Source: Acanthamoeba lenticulata (Eukaryota > Discosea > Longamoebia > Acanthamoebidae). Taken from it: a stretch of DNA of 11,233 nucleotides. The translations under genes were made by a program, and so were the position numbers. The stretch is from NCBI GenBank assembly GCA_002179805.1, contig NAVB01001318.1, positions 1 through 11,233 on the forward strand, given 5' to 3'. Of this stretch, positions 7,524 to 11,233 are shown piece by piece. The first letter of the stretch is position 1; each line of letters opens with the position of its first letter. The notes beneath the pieces were generated by a model, which made no database searches, had not been told where the DNA came from, and saw nothing but the letters and a program-made list of their open reading frames with translations.

Positions 7524-7594
7524 GCCGTGCCTTTAACCAAGCCTTCGACTTGTCTGTTAAATTATGCCGTTCGTTTCATTTTTTCCACGTTCGT

Positions 7595-9068
7595 TTATGT
7601 TGTTAGTGGGAGCCACCTTGCACACAACTGTCCGCGCCGTCGCCGAACCTCGCACCACTCCCACCCGTCCACTGTTCGGCGATACCGCGCGTACAATGCC
7701 CTGCAAAGGTGCCCCTCATGAGGGGCCTGCGTCGTACATGTCCAACACAAGACAAGCACGGCTGAGTACCGAGAATCGTCCTTTCCACCATCGGCGGTCG
7801 CGCGCCACGCGTCGTAGGGGACCCGCTCGTACTCGTTCCACAGGTTGATGACGCCGCTCTGTTGTTGCAATGGCATGCTCATCAACAACAACTACAACTT
7901 GGACCAGAAACACATGTACATGCACATGGTTACGTACAAGGTGGAGGGAACCAAACACGCCTACGACCTTGGGGCCTCGGGCCTCCCGCAGCGCCTTGAT
8001 GAAGAAGAGATCACGCTCCAGGCCGGACTCATGGTACATGCTCCCATAGAGCTGTACAAAAAGCAAGCACAATAAGCACAGCATAGAACCAAACGTGAGC
8101 GAGCTGTCGTGGACGCGTGGTGGCGCGACAACGAGGACCTCGGGCCTGTGGTAGAGATATTCGATGGTCTCGAGAAGGCGCCGAGGCGCTCGGTGGCCCT
8201 GCGTCACTTGGTCGGCCAGCCGGGCCAAGGACAGGACCGTCTGCGAGCGGCACCACAGCAGCAGCCGCTCAACGACGGCGCGGAGGCTCAGCACCGGCGG
8301 TGGCAGGCTTCCCATGACTCGAGGCGGCTCGGCCAGCGGCTCGGGCGCAACGTTGTTGTCATTGCCGTTGCTGGCGGTGGTGTTGCAGGCCGCGGGCATG
8401 AGCACACGCGGCCCGTTTTGCTGGTTGCCCCAGCGAATGTACTCGAAGCGCGTGTGGTTCTGGTGCCAGTGGTTGTCGAAGGGGTGCTCCGCGTGCCACG
8501 GCTGTGCCTCACGCAGCTCGGCCTTGTGAAGATGCGCCCACTCGCACACGGGGACAAACTCCATCACAGTTCGCAGCCCGGGCATGCGCGGGAGCCACCG
8601 CGTGAACGACTCTGTCGTGTAGGCACGGGACACGTCAGTCTACTTGAACGAGTACTACACGCGCGATGTAGAGCACGCTACCGGGGAAGACAGCCTCCGA
8701 GACAACGCTATCGGGCTTCTCGCGCTCAAGCACGCGGAGGGCCAGCTCGGCGGACGCCCGTGGGGTCGAGTGGTTCGTGCCTGGCGGTGTGCTCGCACGC
8801 CATAAGGGCAGAAAAACGACAAAGGATAGAAAAAAAGAGTACCGACGAGGATGAAGGTGCGACCCTCAAAGTCGAACGTGTACACATAATCGCGCAGGTG
8901 TGGATCCTCTTGGTCGTAGAGCCGCACGTCAAACAGCTTGTGGCAGCTCTGTGTAGCAAACGGACTGCACAAGGCGAGGGGCAATTTCCACGACCTGGTT
9001 GCGCCTGTGTGTGTGCCACACTGTCGCCACCCGCCCTTGCGGCCGTGCAGCGCGAGGGCCCGTCTCAT
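7595..9068 (-). CDS. TraB/Tiki-superfamily protein, longer paralogue, predicted mitochondrial
   Basis: Five exons, about 399 aa: 9068-8843, 8780-8682, 8611-8115, 8051-7938, 7858-7595. It carries the TraB/PrgY/Tiki signature: a first GX2H motif at GTNH (76-79, in FILVGTNHSTPRAS), a conserved-type Glu104 after PDSVV, an ER pair (LERDLFFIKALREA, 285-298), and a second GX2H at GSLH (308-311, in VVGVFGSLHL). In Tiki proteins these His and Glu residues bind metal for proteolysis. Activity here is inference. The first 46 residues have no Asp or Glu and many Arg, Lys, Ser and Thr (MRRALALHGRKGGWRQCGTH), like a mitochondrial presequence. Residues about 165-200 are an Asn/Pro-rich linker absent from the paralogue. 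Intron 3 (8052-8114) is 63 nt and stop-free, so retention would add 21 residues. The C-terminal 50 residues diverge from the paralogue. The gene is divergent from the shorter copy and converges on tRNA-Glu. Confidence 0.8.
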
Positions 9069-9151
9069 CCTCGCCAGCCTGAAAAGAATATTTTTTATTT
9101 TTTATTTTATTTGTTTTGGCGCCAGTTTTTGCATTTTTTTTTTGTCCTGCA
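9069..9151. promoter_or_regulatory. Bidirectional promoter between the two TraB paralogues
   Basis: Only 83 bp separate the two start codons. The stretch is very AT-rich (runs of T, ATTTTTTATTTTTTATTTTA and a T9-10 run) in a GC-rich neighbourhood. Both core promoters and both 5' leaders must fit here, unless transcription starts inside the opposite gene. TATA-like TTTTATTT sites exist, but none stands out. Confidence 0.6.
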
Positions 9152-10506
9152 ATGCAGCGAGGGGCGAGCACAGCGCGTCTGTGGCGCTGCTCCCGGCCTC
9201 TCCGAGACAAACGACGGCTCAGCACGTCAATTGAGGGTCTTGAACTCTTCGGGTCGCCCTCCGACCCGTTCGTGTGGCCACGCGCCCTTCGCTTCCAGTG
9301 CAAAGACCGTACCTTTGTCCTCGTTGGTGCGCCCCTCCCCCTTCACTCGCTAGGCACTTCCTGCTTTGTTCACGGGAGTTGTTCGCTCAGGGACGCACCA
9401 TGGCGTGCCTCGGGCAAGCAGCACATGTGTGGAACGTGTGCTGGAGTCTGTGCGCCCCGACACGATCGTTGTTGAGAACACCTACCTTCGTGCTTACCGC
9501 CCTTTTGCCACCGTGCTGTTCTCTCCTCGGCCTAACGCTTCATCCACTAGATCACCAGCTGCCACCCTCCGAAACACGATCGTGCGAGTTCGCCTTTACG
9601 TCGCAGTGGGCTTACCAGCACGGCGTGCGTGCGCCCCGCCTGCTTCTTTGCCTCTGCAGGCTGGTGTGCCACTCAACTCGCGTGTTTGCACGCAGGTGAA
9701 GCTCGTGCGTGGTAACCCCACGCACGACTCGCTCGAGGGCCGCCGCGGCCGGCCTTACCACGAAGTGCGCTGGGGCGGCTTCGAGGCCGAGGCCCCAGAC
9801 GCGCTGCCGGCGTTCAGTGATGATGTCGATCGGACCGAAACGCAACCCACGCTGCTTCTACGCGCGTCTGCGCCGATGTACCGCCATGTCGTGCTGCCGC
9901 TCGTCCGGCTGGGCGACCTCGTCTGCCGCACGCACCATCTTCTCGCGTGGGACGACCGCATCTTCTTTGGGCGCTACTTCCCGCTGGTGAGCCATGCCCT
10001 CGTCTCTTGCGCGTTGAGTCCCAGAAATGCTGCCGGCTCACGTCTGAACACTGGCGTAGATGCATCGGATCTACATGAGCAGCGTGGAGCGTGAGCTGTT
10101 CTTCGTGAAGGCCTTGCGAGAGGCGCCCGGCACGAGCGTGGTGGGCGTGTTTGGAATGCTACATTTGGTACACAGCTCGCCGCGCCGAGCACGGCCTCAA
10201 GGCCGCCTTCCGGACACTGACACAATGTGACTCCGTGTGTGTTGTGTATGAGTTGTGCTCTTACCACAGGCGGGGATCATTCACATGTGGGACGAATACA
10301 AAACGGCGCCTTACGCGCTGTGGCGCACCACCGTGGACGAGGGCAAGGACACAACGCGGTACGGCGCCGTCTTCCCGTTGTTTGCTGCAGCCTCCGGCAC
10401 GCGGCTAGCCTCACGTCGTGACGCACACAGGACGCTCGCGCGCACGTACGCGAGGGCGGTGGCGGCCCACTGGCGAGCCCACGCACTCACCTTGATGGAC
10501 ATGTAA
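9152..10506 (+). CDS. TraB/Tiki-superfamily protein, shorter paralogue, predicted mitochondrial
   Basis: Six exons, 327 aa: 9152-9326, 9391-9489, 9551-9624, 9696-9986, 10060-10167, 10270-10506. The signature matches its neighbour: GTHH (59-62, in RTFVLVGTHHGVPRAS), Glu87 in PDTIVVE, VERELFFVKALREA (222-235), GMLH (245-248, in VVGVFGMLHLAGI), then IHMWDEYK. This GH-x-x-GI-like end is typical of TraB proteins such as human TRABD, which is also mitochondrial. The N terminus MQRGASTARLWRCSRPLR is free of acidic residues and Arg-rich, so it is a likely presequence. Exon 2 is 99 nt in both genes. Introns 1, 2, 4 and 5 match the paralogue in position and phase. Intron 3 (9625-9695) is absent there. 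No membrane helix is clear. The reading frame stays open through parts of introns 2 and 3 in a different register, which could mislead gene callers. The TAA is at 10504-10506. Confidence 0.8.
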
Positions 10507-11026
10507 GCTCCGCCAGGCACTCGGGGTCATGGTGATGCCACTAAACGTCTCTGCTGCTTCCGGTTGCCGCCACCTGGCCTGGCCGCTATGTTCGGCGGCG
10601 CAACCAAAGCAAGGAGTTATCCCCAACAAGAATAGGCACCAACATGACTGTGCCAAGAATTGCTAAATATTTGTAATAAACGCCAAAAATGAACACAAAA
10701 GATATCCATTTCCAAGTGCCAAGGAAACCTCCTCGGAGGGTCACCTCGCAAGATGACACCGGATTAGCCCGAAAGCGCGACACCGAAACCGTGAAAAAGA
10801 AAGAAAGGAAGCAACCAAAATAACGAAAAGCGACAGGCGAGCGACGTGTACGTCGTCAACGTGAATTTAGGCAACGAGACGCAGGGCCAAGGCGTAACCA
10901 GCTGCAGCCAAACCGCATACCCACTTCTGCACTCGGAGCCGAGCAGAGCAGCGCCACGAGTGACTACACCACACCGCACACTCCACTCCCATCTCTCCAC
11001 ATTTTCGAGTCCCATTCTTCAGAAAG
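10507..11026. other. Intergenic region after the shorter TraB gene
   Basis: No gene is supported in these 520 bp. The left part holds the 3' UTR and poly(A) signal of the TraB gene. The right part is the upstream region of the gene starting at 11027. A minus-strand frame at 10586-10783 is hydrophobic (FVFIFGVYYKYLAILGTVML) but short and without context. Confidence 0.5.
10675..10680 (+). promoter_or_regulatory. Polyadenylation signal AATAAA for the shorter TraB gene
   Basis: AATAAA lies about 170 nt after the TAA at 10504-10506, in a locally AT-rich patch. This is compatible with a short 3' UTR. Confidence 0.5.
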
Positions 11027-11233
11027 ATGACGCTCGTCCTGTCCCGGCCCACCTCCACGCGTCCCTCGCCGCTTCGTAGTGGCTATCTCGCATCACAAAT
11101 CTCGCAGCGATTGGCGAGGCGACGCTCCGCCCACAGTGCCGAAAGCTCGCCCACTGACGATTCAGCTGCCATGATAGCGCTGGTGGACAAGATGACACTG
11201 GAAGATGGAATCGTCGAGCAACAGGACAACGAT
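11027..11233 (+). CDS. 5' part of an unrecognised gene with a presequence-like N terminus
   Basis: An open frame of 69 codons starts at ATG 11027 and runs off the window without a stop. The first 38 residues (MTLVLSRPTSTRPSPLRSGY, then LASQISQRLARRRSAHSA) lack Asp and Glu and are rich in Arg, Ser and Thr, with an amphipathic Arg-containing helix and an RRRSAH stretch that could be a processing site. This suggests import into mitochondria. The residues that follow turn acidic (ESSPTDDSAAMIALVDKMTL). The family cannot be told from this fragment. An intron before the window edge cannot be excluded, but none is needed. Confidence 0.55.
   Translation, partial: MTLVLSRPTSTRPSPLRSGYLASQISQRLARRRSAHSAESSPTDDSAAMIALVDKMTLEDGIVEQQDND

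Noticed and set aside
7485..7848. Plus-strand frames starting within or next to tRNA-Glu
   Set aside because: One starts inside the tRNA anticodon arm, and both continue antisense to the last exon of the longer TraB gene.
8109..9353. A 414-codon open frame on the plus strand, the longest in the window
   Set aside because: It lies antisense to the longer TraB gene and crosses the divergent promoter into the other one. Its translation has low-complexity Arg/Gly/Ala composition and no family motif, while the minus strand gives the GX2H, ER and GSLH motifs that match the paralogue. It is a shadow of GC-rich codon use.
9366..10094. A 242-codon plus-strand frame as a single-exon gene
   Set aside because: It contains true exon 2 and exon 4 of the shorter TraB gene but reads through introns 2 and 3 and over exon 3 in the wrong frame. 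The spliced model recovers CEFAFTSQWAYQH, matching MEFVPVCEWAHLH in the paralogue.
10586..10783. A hydrophobic 65-codon minus-strand frame
   Set aside because: It lies over the 3' UTR and poly(A) signal of the shorter TraB gene, with no family match and no supporting context.
1..11233. CRISPR arrays, insertion sequences, phage or bacterial defence systems
   Set aside because: There are no spaced direct repeats, terminal inverted repeats, transposase motifs or ribosome-binding-site-led operons. The genes are spliced nuclear genes.

Overview
The window is nuclear DNA from a GC-rich unicellular eukaryote. It carries genes broken by many short GT-AG introns (mostly 55-100 nt), AATAAA signals and two tRNA genes with Pol III T-tracts. 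The gene set (a C1-less diacylglycerol kinase, a BTB-SPRY protein, two TraB/Tiki-like proteins, a bacterial-looking aminotransferase), dense packing and compact introns would fit an amoebozoan such as Acanthamoeba. That organism call is inference. There is no CRISPR array, operon or insertion sequence.

Layout, left to right. (1) 21-914, minus: an unrecognised 297-residue basic, Ser/Arg-rich protein with two similar alpha-helical segments. (2) 1122-3250, minus: an 11-exon diacylglycerol kinase, about 416 aa, with catalytic and accessory domains split by an acidic insert. (3) 3531-4127, plus, divergent from the kinase: a small, probably spliced membrane protein I do not recognise, followed by an unresolved stretch to 4585. 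(4) 4586-6271, plus: a 7-exon, 411-aa PLP-dependent class I/II aminotransferase with its whole active site, most like the capreomycidine-synthase-type branch. (5) 6319-7033, minus: a BTB(T1)-SPRY gene whose pieces lie in different frames, so a pseudogene or badly sequenced. (6) 7236-7516: divergent tRNA-Lys(CUU) and tRNA-Glu(CUC). (7) 7595-9068 minus and 9152-10506 plus: two head-to-head TraB/Tiki-superfamily paralogues (about 399 and 327 aa) sharing an 83-bp AT-rich promoter, both with mitochondrial-presequence-like N termini. (8) 11027 to the right edge, plus: the 5' part of another gene, also with a presequence-like N terminus.

I rebuilt the exons by hand. Each model was checked by reading-frame phase, by conserved motifs and, for the TraB pair, by comparing one paralogue with the other. 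All four introns of the longer TraB gene have a counterpart of the same phase in the shorter one. Three genes probably act in or on mitochondria (the TraB pair and the right-edge gene), the kinase in lipid signalling and the aminotransferase in amino-acid metabolism. They do not form one obvious pathway.

The points most worth a second look are the divergent TraB/Tiki pair, a stop-free 63-nt intron in one of them whose retention would add a hydrophobic segment, a similar stop-free 84-nt intron in the kinase catalytic domain, probable GC-AG introns, and the frame-scrambled BTB-SPRY locus.
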